From assembly GCA_003129525.1 (NCBI GenBank), contig CP029329.1:2898501-2962500 (forward strand): a DNA stretch of 64,000 bases, written 5' to 3'. The notes below the pieces were generated by a model, which was not told where the DNA came from, made no database searches, and saw only the letters and a list, made by a program, of their open reading frames with translations. How positions within the stretch are numbered: the first letter of the stretch is position 1; every line of letters begins with the position of its first letter. The translations under genes were made by a program, and so were the position numbers. The stretch is from Clostridium beijerinckii. GTDB taxonomy: Bacteria; Bacillota; Clostridia; Clostridiales; Clostridiaceae. Below, piece by piece: positions 8,305 through 15,688 of the stretch.

Positions 8305-9291
8305 ATGAAAATTAGAAAAATAATTCCAATGTATTCTGAAACTGCTACTACATATAATGTAATAGGATATGTATATGGTACTCCAAGTACTATGGAGGTA
8401 GCAAAGTTAACTCATGCTAATTATGCTTTTGGATACATCGTGGACGGTCAGATTTCGATTTCAAATGGTCAAGATTTATCAAAGCTAGTGTCATTTAAGT
8501 CTAGTAATCCTAATTTGAAGGTTATTCTTTCAGTGGGTGGATGGGGTGCTGAAGGTTTCTCCGATGCAGCCTATTCAGAATCTTCACGAAATATATTTGC
8601 AAATAGTTGCTTGGATGTTCTAAACACCTATAAATTAAATGGAATAGATATTGATTGGGAATATCCTGTTTATGGTGCTTGTGGCTTGATTAAGTGCCGT
8701 GCACAGGACAAACAGAATTTTACTCTTTTGCTTGAAACAATACGCAATAAGATAGGAAATAGTAAAATACTTAGTATAGCTGCGGGAGCAGATCAATTCT
8801 ATGTTAATAATACAGAGATAAGTAAAATAGCAAACATATGTGATTATATAAATTTGATGACTTATGATTTTGGGCATGACACTCACAATGCAAACCTTTA
8901 TCCTACATCTTCTGGTTATGGATCAGGCTTAAGTTGTGATGAGTCAGTAAGTATATTTATAAATGCAGGAGTTCCTGCATCTAAAATCAATCTCGGCATT
9001 CCCTTCTTTGGATATTATGGCAACCAAGCTCTTTCATATGGAACACTTGTTAATAATTATATAAATAAAAATGGTTGGATTAGATACTGGGATAATCAGG
9101 CTAAAGTTGCGTACTTAAAAAATGATAGTTCATTTATAACTTATGAGGACGAGGAGTCAATTATCAATAAAACTGAATATATAAAATCAAAAAAACTTGG
9201 GGGAGCAATGTTTTGGGAATATAATCAAGATTACAACGGTATTCTTCTAAATAAACTTTGGACACAATTAAATGGAGAAATGATTAATTGA
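8305..9291 (+). CDS. Glycoside hydrolase family 18 (chitinase-like) protein
   Basis: TIM-barrel protein of 328 aa with the GH18 signatures LKVILSVGGWG (about residues 72-82) and NGIDIDWEYP (about 112-121), where the terminal Glu of DWE is the catalytic acid. The first position of the classical DGxDxDxE motif is Asn rather than Asp. C-terminal barrel motifs NLMTYDFGHD and GGAMFWEYNQD are present. Substrates of the family are chitin or GlcNAc-containing glycans such as peptidoglycan fragments. No signal peptide or cell-wall anchor is visible, unlike secreted chitinases, so it may be cytoplasmic or spore-associated. ATG 8305 follows AGGAGGGAGTT. A small unknown gene follows after 22 nt. Confidence 0.88.
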   Translation: MKIRKIIPMYSETATTYNVIGYVYGTPSTMEVAKLTHANYAFGYIVDGQISISNGQDLSKLVSFKSSNPNLKVILSVGGWGAEGFSDAAYSESSRNIFANSCLDVLNTYKLNGIDIDWEYPVYGACGLIKCRAQDKQNFTLLLETIRNKIGNSKILSIAAGADQFYVNNTEISKIANICDYINLMTYDFGHDTHNANLYPTSSGYGSGLSCDESVSIFINAGVPASKINLGIPFFGYYGNQALSYGTLVNNYINKNGWIRYWDNQAKVAYLKNDSSFITYEDEESIINKTEYIKSKKLGGAMFWEYNQDYNGILLNKLWTQLNGEMIN

Positions 9292-9313
9292 TAATTATTG
9301 GAAGGAGTTAAAT

Positions 9314-9634
9314 ATGGAAGTAGTAATGAACCATACACAGTTTTTAGAATGGAAATATGGTAACAAAACTACACTAAATATCAAGTTAGAAAATTTAGGC
9401 GTAAAAGATAGTGAGAAATTTGAAGATGAATTAATCTTAAGAATTGGTACAACTTTATTAGTAGCTAGTAATATAATCTGTGGGTTTTCAAATTTAAAAG
9501 AAATGAATTTGCTAGGATGTCTATTAACCAGTATAACGCCTAATGATTATGCCTATTGGGTACAATATGGCACCTGTTGGTTAGAATGTTCTAAAGTACA
9601 AAAGAAATTCAAACGTAGTATTTGTACTTATTAA
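9314..9634 (+). CDS. Hypothetical protein, 106 aa
   Basis: Not recognised. The protein starts MEVVMNHTQFLEWKYGNKT, has a hydrophobic stretch around residues 46-56 (TTLLVASNIICG) that is too short and polar to be sure of a membrane segment, and contains four Cys residues. ATG 9314 follows GGAAGGAGTTAAAT, a strong ribosome binding site, and lies 22 nt after the GH18 gene, so the two are probably co-transcribed. The second Met (residue 5) is a possible alternative start. Confidence 0.55.
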   Translation: MEVVMNHTQFLEWKYGNKTTLNIKLENLGVKDSEKFEDELILRIGTTLLVASNIICGFSNLKEMNLLGCLLTSITPNDYAYWVQYGTCWLECSKVQKKFKRSICTY

Positions 9635-9657
9635 ATAATATTAATAAATAAGCATGA

Positions 9658-9915
9658 AGTGTAAAAGAAATAGCAAGAGAAATTGTTAAAGAACTATATA
9701 TAAAAGAAACTGATAAAGTATTAGAAGTAGGTTGTGGTGCAGGAGGACTAGCCCAATATATAAAATGTGGTCAATATGTTGGTGTGGATTATTCTAGCAG
9801 CCTTGTTAAAAAGCATATACAAATCCTTAATAATTCAGTTTTACAAGGGGAAGCAAATGATTTGATTTTTAAAGATAAAACATTTGATAAGGTTATTTGT
9901 TTTGGAAGATTATAG
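9658..9915 (+). pseudogene. Relic of a SAM-dependent methyltransferase
   Basis: An open frame of 85 codons without a start codon directly follows an in-frame TGA. It encodes the class I methyltransferase motif I (KVLEVGCGAGGLAQYI) and the following strand (YVGVDYSSSLVKKH), then LIFKDKTFDKVICFGRL and a TAG. Only the front half of a Rossmann methyltransferase remains, with no ribosome binding site, so this is a decaying fragment. Confidence 0.75.
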
Positions 9916-10076
9916 ATGGTTATTATAGACCTTCTAGATTTAATGCTGTTTGCAAATTAATTTAAGTTATAACCTAAGGAGTATCTGGAGTAAGATATTT
10001 CCTTGAGAACAGTGTTGATATATATTTATAGCCATACAGAAAATAGAATATAAGAAGATGTTAGATAAAAATAAAG

Positions 10077-10110
10077 GTGTAGGAAGTGATTTCTACTCTT
10101 TTTTTGTTTG
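10077..10110 (+). terminator. Probable terminator after the methyltransferase relic
   Basis: A short imperfect stem (GTAGGAA with TTTCTAC) is followed by TCTTTTTTTG. It may be the original terminator of the decayed gene. Confidence 0.5.
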
Positions 10111-10120
10111 ATGACTAATA

Positions 10121-10368
10121 AAAGGGTACTCCTTTGTGTAGTGTTACATCAGAGAATTTGGCTTTAGGTATTTCTTCATTAGAAGTTGTACCATTTTTGC
10201 TTGCACTGAGCTTGTCTCAAGAACATGCAGAAATGTTGCAACTTCTAATGTTAAGTGAGAGTCATAATTTTATATTAGGTTGCTCGAACTTGCTCGTCGA
10301 ATAAAGTGAGTCGAGTTTAATTTTCTCACAGCTAAATTATCAGTAACAGGAACAACAGAGTACCCTTT
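10121..10368. repeat. Family B long structured repeat
   Basis: A 248-bp element bounded by AAAGGGTACTC and GAGTACCCTTT. Inside it ATTAGAAGTTG pairs with CAACTTCTAAT. Bases 10147-10192 match the reverse complement of 28671-28720 at roughly three quarters of positions, so the two loci carry the same element in opposite orientation. No ORF with a start signal lies inside. Confidence 0.7.
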
Positions 10369-10400
10369 ATTTCAGTGGATTATACGCATAAACTTGGCAT

Positions 10401-10655
10401 CTATGCCATATTCTCTTTTTTCCATTCTAACAAAGCTTTAGATAGTTGATCTGGACAAGATGTTCCTTTGGTTTTACAACTTATTCCGCCTAACTTATCA
10501 ATAACTTCATCTACAGGCATGCCTTTTACTAAGTGTCCAATACCTAAAAGATTTCCGGCACAACCTCCAACAAATTCTACATTTTCAACGATATTGTTTG
10601 TAATTTCAAGATTAATTACAGATGAACAAACACCTGATGTTTTATATGAATACAT
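10401..10655 (-). CDS. TSCPD-domain protein (TIGR03905 type)
   Basis: Small protein of 84 aa with four conserved cysteines: one near residue 10 (SGVCSSVI), one in GGCAGN, and two in SCKTKGTSCPDQL near the C-terminus. The TSCPD signature also ends some B12-dependent ribonucleotide reductases and probably binds metal or nucleic acid; as a free-standing protein its role is unknown. I chose ATG at 10655 because AAAGGAGTGTATGTA precedes it; a longer frame to 10694 lacks a ribosome binding site. A family A repeat lies directly upstream. Confidence 0.85.
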   Translation of the reverse strand: MYSYKTSGVCSSVINLEITNNIVENVEFVGGCAGNLLGIGHLVKGMPVDEVIDKLGGISCKTKGTSCPDQLSKALLEWKKENMA

Positions 10656-10684
10656 TACATACACTCCTTTCGATAAATTTAATA

Positions 10685-10849
10685 TTAGGCACAATCAAAT
10701 AAATAACAAGTCTATTTGCCAGACTATTTTCCATTATCCTACGTCGGCAAATTGACCTAATAGGCTTGCTATGAGGGCAATTCACCTCCTTGCCTAATGA
10801 AAAATATTCATGGCAACTTTGGACTTGTTATTTATTTTCATGTGCCTTA
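10685..10849. repeat. Family A MITE-like element, fullest copy
   Basis: A 165-bp element with terminal inverted repeats of about 28 bp: TTAGGCACAATCAAATAAAT plus AACAAGTC on the left and, on the other strand, TAAGGCACATGAAAATAAAT plus AACAAGTC on the right (24 of 28 identical). It has no coding capacity. Internal short inverted repeats (TTGCC/GGCAA) suggest a folded RNA or DNA. It lies upstream of the TSCPD gene and of the divergent beta-propeller gene. The remaining sequence to 11049 shows nothing further that I recognise. Confidence 0.8.
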
Positions 10850-11049
10850 TTCAGCGAACACACATAAGGGATGTGAAATAGATTAGTATATTCACTTATT
10901 ATTTTAAAATATCCCTAAGGCGAGCATAATACATTATACAAGAAATTTGTCAATAAATAAAGATAATACAATTAATAAGTTGTGCCAATAATGAGTTTTT
11001 AGAATATATTATAGAGAATAGTATGATTATATTAATAGGGGGAAATGGA

Positions 11050-11940
11050 ATGAGCCATATAATTTTATGCAATACTGGTTCAGATAGTTTAAACAAGATA
11101 AATACTGAAAATTTAAACAATCAGAGTATAATTTTATCTGTTGGTGAAAATCCATTTGGACCCCATGGATTATCATTATACAAGGATAAAATTTTAGTAG
11201 CTAATAATTATAATAATAGTATTTCATTAATAAATTATAAGAGCTTTAAAGAAGAAAACAACTTATATATAGGAGCACATCCTAATGATATAGTAGCCCA
11301 TGATGATATAGCTTATGTTTCATGTGGAGAATCAAATTCACTTATAATATATGACATGATAAATGAAAGAGTAAATTTTGAGGTACCAACAGGCAGAGTT
11401 CCTCATAATATAGCATTATTGGAAGAAAAAAACCTTTTATTTATAAGTAATATGGGTGAGGATAGTATATCTGTAATTGACTATATAAATAATAAGGAAA
11501 TAAAAAGAATTAAAGTAGATATTACTCCTACAAAAATGAATATATCAAAGAATAAAAAATACTTATATTTATGTATGAGTTACCTTGGTTATGATAGAAA
11601 AGGAAACATAGGAATTATTGATTTAAAAACACTAAAGTTGATTAATAAGATCGAGGTTGGATTGTGTCCTATAGATTTATTTGAAGACAATGATTATTTA
11701 TATGTTTCAAATTTATGTGAGGGGTCTATAAGTATTGTAAACTTAAAAGATCTTAATGCTGAAAATAAAATAATTATAGGTGGAATGCCAAGAGGCATAG
11801 TAAAGGTCAAAGAAGATATATTTGTTGTAGATTACTTAAATGGAATATTAAAAATAATAGGGATAGAAAATAAAATAATAAAAGTCATAGAAGTAGGTTC
11901 AGAGCCTACTGCTATGACTTTAGTGGAAAACATCAATTAA
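11050..11940 (+). CDS. YncE-like beta-propeller protein
   Basis: A 296-aa protein built of repeated blades with the pattern '...VxxxPxxI...YLYVSNxxxxSISxIxLK', for example GAHPNDIVAHDDIAYVSCGE, EEKNLLFISNMGEDSISVID, NDYLYVSNLCEGSISIVNLK and GGMPRGIVKVKEDIFVVDY. This is typical of the YVTN/YncE seven-bladed propellers, which act as binding scaffolds. No signal peptide is visible. I use ATG 11050, which has GGGGGAAATGGA upstream; the ATG at 11023 has no ribosome binding site. Its 3' end overlaps the convergent DUF4364 gene by 4 bp. Ligand unknown. Confidence 0.8.
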   Translation: MSHIILCNTGSDSLNKINTENLNNQSIILSVGENPFGPHGLSLYKDKILVANNYNNSISLINYKSFKEENNLYIGAHPNDIVAHDDIAYVSCGESNSLIIYDMINERVNFEVPTGRVPHNIALLEEKNLLFISNMGEDSISVIDYINNKEIKRIKVDITPTKMNISKNKKYLYLCMSYLGYDRKGNIGIIDLKTLKLINKIEVGLCPIDLFEDNDYLYVSNLCEGSISIVNLKDLNAENKIIIGGMPRGIVKVKEDIFVVDYLNGILKIIGIENKIIKVIEVGSEPTAMTLVENIN

Positions 11941-12467
11941 TTATTAATAAATATATTAATTATGTTAGTATATATTTCAGACGGATTTTCTTTCCATTTT
12001 GTGCAAATTGAAGTTGCTTGTTTTTTAGTAGGAACTGATAATTTTAATTCCATTAATAAAGATTGATCTTCTATGGCCTTAAGATCAACTATAAAACTAT
12101 CATCACTTTCACCAAGAGTATAGTCAGCTTGGATAGTTAATTCCTTTTTTATAGATCCTATCTTATCTTTTATATAGTCGACAATAATAGCTATTTTTGA
12201 AGGGGATATTCTATCTTTAAAGAAAGAAAGAACATTATCTCCTTTTTCTGTTAATGCGAGTAATTTTTTATCATTAGCTTCATGATATTCAACGAATCTA
12301 GAATCTTCAAGCTCAGCCAAATATTGTTGAAATGTAAAATAATTCATAAAGTTATTCTCAAGAATTATTTCTGTAAGCTGAGTATTTGATATTGGGTCTT
12401 TTATTGATTTTAATACATATAACATTAATAATTTGTTTTCTGCGAGTTCTGATGAGCTTTCGTACAT
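11937..12467 (-). CDS. DUF4364 family protein
   Basis: A 176-aa protein of a family widespread in Clostridia. The N-terminal half looks like a winged helix (ENKLLMLYVLKSIKDPISNTQLTEIILENNFMNYF, then LAELEDSRFVEYHE and LLALTEKGDNVLSFF), the C-terminal part is a small mixed domain. It is probably a transcriptional regulator or DNA-binding accessory protein, but the target is unknown. ATG at 12467 is chosen because TATGGAGGTATTT lies just upstream; the in-frame ATG at 12479 would place the ribosome binding site inside the gene. Confidence 0.85.
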   Translation of the reverse strand: MYESSSELAENKLLMLYVLKSIKDPISNTQLTEIILENNFMNYFTFQQYLAELEDSRFVEYHEANDKKLLALTEKGDNVLSFFKDRISPSKIAIIVDYIKDKIGSIKKELTIQADYTLGESDDSFIVDLKAIEDQSLLMELKLSVPTKKQATSICTKWKENPSEIYTNIINIFINN

Positions 12468-12827
12468 AAATACCTCCATAACTAATGAAAATCTATTTTT
12501 ATTATAACATAAATTATCTTTTATGGAATAGTAACCAATAAAACAATTTTAATATTAGACACATAAAAAAGTAGCAAGTAAAATATATATCACTATTAGA
12601 TTTCTCACTTTTTTAAATATATTAAATAGTGATTTAATATATACACAAAATAATATAAAGTAAAAATATACTAAGTCATTTTTCTAAATTAAGTTGTATT
12701 TAGAAGAATGACTTGATTTTTTGTTTCTTGAGAATTTATATTAAAAGTGACATTTTTTATAGCATAAAAAAATATGTAATGAATATAGTTTAATAAAGAA
12801 TTACAAAGTTTATAAGAGGTGTATAGG
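12468..12827. other. Divergent intergenic region with AT-rich inverted repeats
   Basis: This 360-bp gap separates the DUF4364 gene (-) from the deacetylase gene (+). It contains an inverted repeat (TATCACTATT near 12588 with AATAGTGAT near 12626) and the terminator-like hairpin listed separately at 12671-12717. No additional ORF with a start signal is visible. Confidence 0.5.
12671..12717 (+). terminator. Terminator-like hairpin upstream of the deacetylase gene
   Basis: AAGTCATTTTTCTAAAT pairs with ATTTAGAAGAATGACTT (two mismatches), followed by GATTTTTTG. No + strand gene precedes it, so it may be an attenuator in the leader of the deacetylase gene, or the remains of a lost gene. Confidence 0.55.
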
Positions 12828-13604
12828 GTGATATGGAAGAAAAAGAGGATAGAAATAGATTTAATTTTAATTATTTTTTTAATAGTCATATCTATTGGAA
12901 TTAATAAAACGACACAGGCAATGGTAAACAGTCATGAAGAAAATCCTATATATTGTGTTGATACAAAGGAGAATGCAGTTAGCTTAACTTTTGATGTGAA
13001 TTGGACTGAAAAAGATAATATTGATGTAATATTAAACATATTAAATAAATATAATATAAAAGGAACATTCTTTGTAATGGGTGGATGGGTTAATTATAGT
13101 GAAGATAATGTTAATAAGTTAAAGGCAATAAAAGAAGGGGGGCATGAAATAGGAAATCATAGTTATAAGCATCCAAGCTTTACAAAGATAGGAGCAGATA
13201 AAATTAAGGAAGAAATAGAAAAAACAAATGATATTATTGAAAAATATACAGGCGAAAAACCAAGATTATTTAGATTTCCAAGTGGAGATTATAATAAAGA
13301 TGCTTTTTTGAAGGTGAGAAACTTAGGATATATGACTATCCAGTGGGATGTTGATTCTGTTGATTGGAAGGAGTTATCAGCTGAAACAGAATATAATAGA
13401 GTAATGAAAAATGTTAAGCCTGGTTCTATTATTCTTTTTCATAATGCAAAGTACACTCCAGATAGTTTAGATAGGATTATAAAAGAATTAAAAGAAAAAG
13501 GATATGAGTTTAAAACTGTAGGTGAAATGATATACTTTGAAGACTATAGTGTAGATAATCAAGGAATTCAACATAAAGTGAAACTTAATTCAGATGGAGA
13601 TTAA
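12828..13604 (+). CDS. Polysaccharide deacetylase, PdaB/PgdA-like (CE4)
   Basis: A membrane-anchored NodB-fold deacetylase of about 258 aa. A single N-terminal hydrophobic anchor (about residues 9-25) is followed by the CE4 motifs: MT1 SLTFDVNWTE (a variant of TFDDG in which the second metal-pocket Asp is replaced), MT2 GHEIGNHSYKHPSF with the metal-binding HxxxxH, then RFPSGDYN (MT3), IQWDVDSVDW (MT4) and SIILFHNA (MT5). PdaB and PdaA proteins modify spore cortex or cell-wall peptidoglycan by removing N-acetyl groups. GTG at 12828 is chosen with AAGAGGTG 5-7 nt upstream; GTG at 12819 is an alternative. The TFDVN variant resembles PdaB-type proteins, so a sporulation role is plausible. Confidence 0.85.
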   Translation: MIWKKKRIEIDLILIIFLIVISIGINKTTQAMVNSHEENPIYCVDTKENAVSLTFDVNWTEKDNIDVILNILNKYNIKGTFFVMGGWVNYSEDNVNKLKAIKEGGHEIGNHSYKHPSFTKIGADKIKEEIEKTNDIIEKYTGEKPRLFRFPSGDYNKDAFLKVRNLGYMTIQWDVDSVDWKELSAETEYNRVMKNVKPGSIILFHNAKYTPDSLDRIIKELKEKGYEFKTVGEMIYFEDYSVDNQGIQHKVKLNSDGD

Positions 13605-13781
13605 TCTACAACTGATTCTTAGTTGAACTTATGATCACAAGGGTCATAATGTCCATGAGATTAGTGCCACTTATCATCATACTAAAGAAAAAACGAGAAT
13701 CAAATTTAAGTAAACTTTTTCATTTAGATCTAGTAATTTGCAGTGGTAGTTAGCTATGGAATAAAAATATTTAATATTTAT

Positions 13782-13810
13782 TGAAAATAAACTAGTTTTT
13801 GTATTATAAT
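13782..13810 (+). promoter_or_regulatory. Sigma-A-type promoter of the SSB-like gene
   Basis: TTGAAA at 13782 and TATAAT at 13805-13810 are separated by 17-18 bp. Transcription would start near 13817, inside the palindrome at 13813-13840. Confidence 0.65.
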
Positions 13811-13812
13811 GG

Positions 13813-13840
13813 TAATATATGCAAGTGGGAGCATATATTA
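13813..13840 (+). promoter_or_regulatory. Palindrome at the transcription start of the SSB-like gene
   Basis: TAATATATGC and GCATATATTA are perfect 10-bp arms around an 8-nt spacer, starting 2 bp after the -10 box. The position fits a repressor operator or a 5' mRNA stem-loop. Confidence 0.55.
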
Positions 13841-13879
13841 CACAAAATAAAATAATTTCCGATGGAGAGAGGGATTACA

Positions 13880-14530
13880 ATGGATAATTTAATGCTAAAT
13901 AACAAGATTTACCTTGAGGGTAAAGTAACATCTGGATTAGAGTTTAGCCATGAAATGTATGGGGAGGGGTTCTATACTTTTGATTTAGATGTAATGAGAT
14001 TAAGCGACTCAGTGGATACATTAAATATTACTGTTTCAGAAAGACTACTTAGTGATATTAAATTAGAGGTAGGAATTGACGTAATAGTAGAAGGGCAACT
14101 TAGATCTTACAACAAGTTTATAGATGGTTCGAATAAACTTATACTTACTGTGTTCGCAAGAAATATTGAACCATGTTTGGAAAGAAGCAAAAATCCTAAT
14201 GAAATATTCTTAGATGGATATATATGCAAGGAACCTATTTATAGAACAACACCTTTTGGCCGTGAAATTGCAGATGTGCTTTTAGCTGTAAATAGAGCGT
14301 ATAATAAATCAGATTATATTCCAACTATTGCATGGGGAAGAAACTCAAGGTTCTGCCAAACTTTAAGTGTTGGTGATAATATTAAGGTTTGGGGAAGACT
14401 TCAAAGTAGAGAATACCAAAAAAAGGTTTCAGACAGTGAAGTAATTAGAAAAATTGCATATGAAGTTTCAATTTCAAAAATGGAAAGAGCTCAAAAAGAA
14501 GATGTAGCAAGGGAAGAAGGGGCAGTATAG
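13880..14530 (+). CDS. Single-strand DNA-binding protein-like, two OB folds
   Basis: A 216-aa protein with two tandem OB-fold domains. The first (about residues 3-105) includes NKIYLEGKVTSGLEFSHEMYGEGFYTFDLDVMR and VIVEGQLRSYNKF; the second (about 112-205) includes NEIFLDGYICKEPIYRTTPFGREIADVLLAVNR and VGDNIKVWGRLQSREYQKK, which is the classical SSB pattern. The acidic DDxPF tail of housekeeping SSB is missing, so this is a paralogue, known in Clostridia, rather than the replicative SSB. ATG 13880 follows GAGAGGGATTACA; the ATG at 13862 lies upstream of that site. A promoter with a palindrome at +1 suggests dedicated control. Confidence 0.8.
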   Translation: MDNLMLNNKIYLEGKVTSGLEFSHEMYGEGFYTFDLDVMRLSDSVDTLNITVSERLLSDIKLEVGIDVIVEGQLRSYNKFIDGSNKLILTVFARNIEPCLERSKNPNEIFLDGYICKEPIYRTTPFGREIADVLLAVNRAYNKSDYIPTIAWGRNSRFCQTLSVGDNIKVWGRLQSREYQKKVSDSEVIRKIAYEVSISKMERAQKEDVAREEGAV

Positions 14531-14607
14531 TATAAAAAATAGCTTTTAAAAAATCTATGATGGTCGATAATCAATTAGTTATTAAATATTTAGTTATTTT
14601 AAGTAAA

Positions 14608-14655
14608 AGAAAAGGTTTCAATAAATTTTAAATTTATTGAAACCTTTTCTCTTTT
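14608..14655. terminator. Bidirectional terminator between the SSB-like gene and dapH
   Basis: AGAAAAGGTTTCAATAAATT pairs with AATTTATTGAAACCTTTTCT, an almost perfect 20-bp stem flanked by A and T tracts. It serves the convergent genes on both strands. Confidence 0.9.
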
Positions 14656-14697
14656 CTTAAATAGCCCATATGTAAGTTTGAATAAACTAATAATTTT

Positions 14698-15408
14698 CTA
14701 TTTTCTTAAATCATCCATTATTTGAGTTTTATCTTTTGTCTTATCATCTACTGATTTAATTATTCTAGCAGGACTACCTGCAACAACAACGTTCTCTGGA
14801 ACATCTTCTGTAACTACTGAACCAGCAGCAACAACAGATCCGGCACCTATCTTAATACCTTCAAGTATTACTGAGTTTGCACCAATTAAAACATTATCAC
14901 CAATCATGCAAGGTTCTTTACTTGGCGGTTCTAATACGCCAGCTACAACAGCCCCAGCTCCTAAATGAACATTCTTACCTAATTTTCCACGAGCTCCAAC
15001 TACTGCATTCATATCGACCATAGTTCCATCCCCAATTTCAGCTCCAATGTTAATTACAGCACCCATCATCACTATAGCATTTTTACCAATGAGAACTTTA
15101 TCTCTTATGATAGCACCTGGTTCAATTCTAGCATCTACTTCAAGCAAATCTAGCATAGGAACAGCAGAATTCCTTCTGTCATTTTCTATTCTAAAGTGTT
15201 TAATAAGGTGTTTATTATCCAATATTATTTTAGTTATAGAATCAGATTCTCCCATTAGTATATAAAATCCGTTAGAACCATACCATTCTACATCATTCAT
15301 TTGAGCATTGCCTAAATCTCCATTAACATAAACTTTTACTGGAGTTGATTTTTTTGATTCCTTAATAAATCTAGCGATTTCATAAGGATCTGTTAAATTA
15401 TATGACAT
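14698..15408 (-). CDS. dapH: Tetrahydrodipicolinate N-acetyltransferase
   Basis: Hexapeptide-repeat acyltransferase that acetylates 2,3,4,5-tetrahydrodipicolinate, the first step of the acetylase branch of diaminopimelate/lysine synthesis. The 236-aa length equals that of Bacillus DapH. The N-terminal domain ([26 protein letters not shown]) is followed from about residue 90 by left-handed beta-helix hexapeptides ([31 protein letters not shown]) and the active-site region [29 protein letters not shown] 15408 is preceded by AAAGGGTGATAT. It is transcribed away from the PatA-like gene, with which it shares the pathway. Confidence 0.95.
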   Translation of the reverse strand: MSYNLTDPYEIARFIKESKKSTPVKVYVNGDLGNAQMNDVEWYGSNGFYILMGESDSITKIILDNKHLIKHFRIENDRRNSAVPMLDLLEVDARIEPGAIIRDKVLIGKNAIVMMGAVINIGAEIGDGTMVDMNAVVGARGKLGKNVHLGAGAVVAGVLEPPSKEPCMIGDNVLIGANSVILEGIKIGAGSVVAAGSVVTEDVPENVVVAGSPARIIKSVDDKTKDKTQIMDDLRK

Positions 15409-15501
15409 TATATCACCCTTTCTAGTATTATTACAATCTACTTTATTATAATAAAGATTTAAAGTAAATGAAAGAGGAATAAGTATAAAAATACAAATAG
15501 T

Positions 15502-15530
15502 TTGAATGAATAGTGGTAATGTTGTAAAAT
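15502..15530 (+). promoter_or_regulatory. Promoter of the PatA-like aminotransferase gene
   Basis: TTGAAT at 15502-15507 and TAAAAT at 15525-15530 with a 17-bp spacer. The predicted start, near 15537, coincides with the beginning of the family C repeat, which therefore becomes the 5' untranslated leader. Confidence 0.65.
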
Positions 15531-15533
15531 AAG

Positions 15534-15645
15534 TTTATCCGATAGCTAGCATCCGTAAGACTCCATCTTCTTAAATATGAAGTTAACGGATGCGAGGTCC
15601 TGGGTAAGTTCAACTAAATTTAGCTGGAGTATAAAACTTCACTTG
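15534..15645 (+). repeat. Family C structured repeat in the leader of the aminotransferase gene
   Basis: Starts TTTATCCGATAGCTAGCATC. GCATCCGT (15549-15556) pairs with ACGGATGC (15586-15593) as an 8-bp stem, and an AAGTTCAACTAAATTTAGCT segment follows. The same layout occurs at 20686-20782 on the other strand and, truncated, at 23652-23710. It could be a leader RNA structure or a mobile repeat. Confidence 0.65.
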
Positions 15646-15688
15646 AAAAGTTTCACTTTATATTATCATAACAGGGGGCATTATAATT

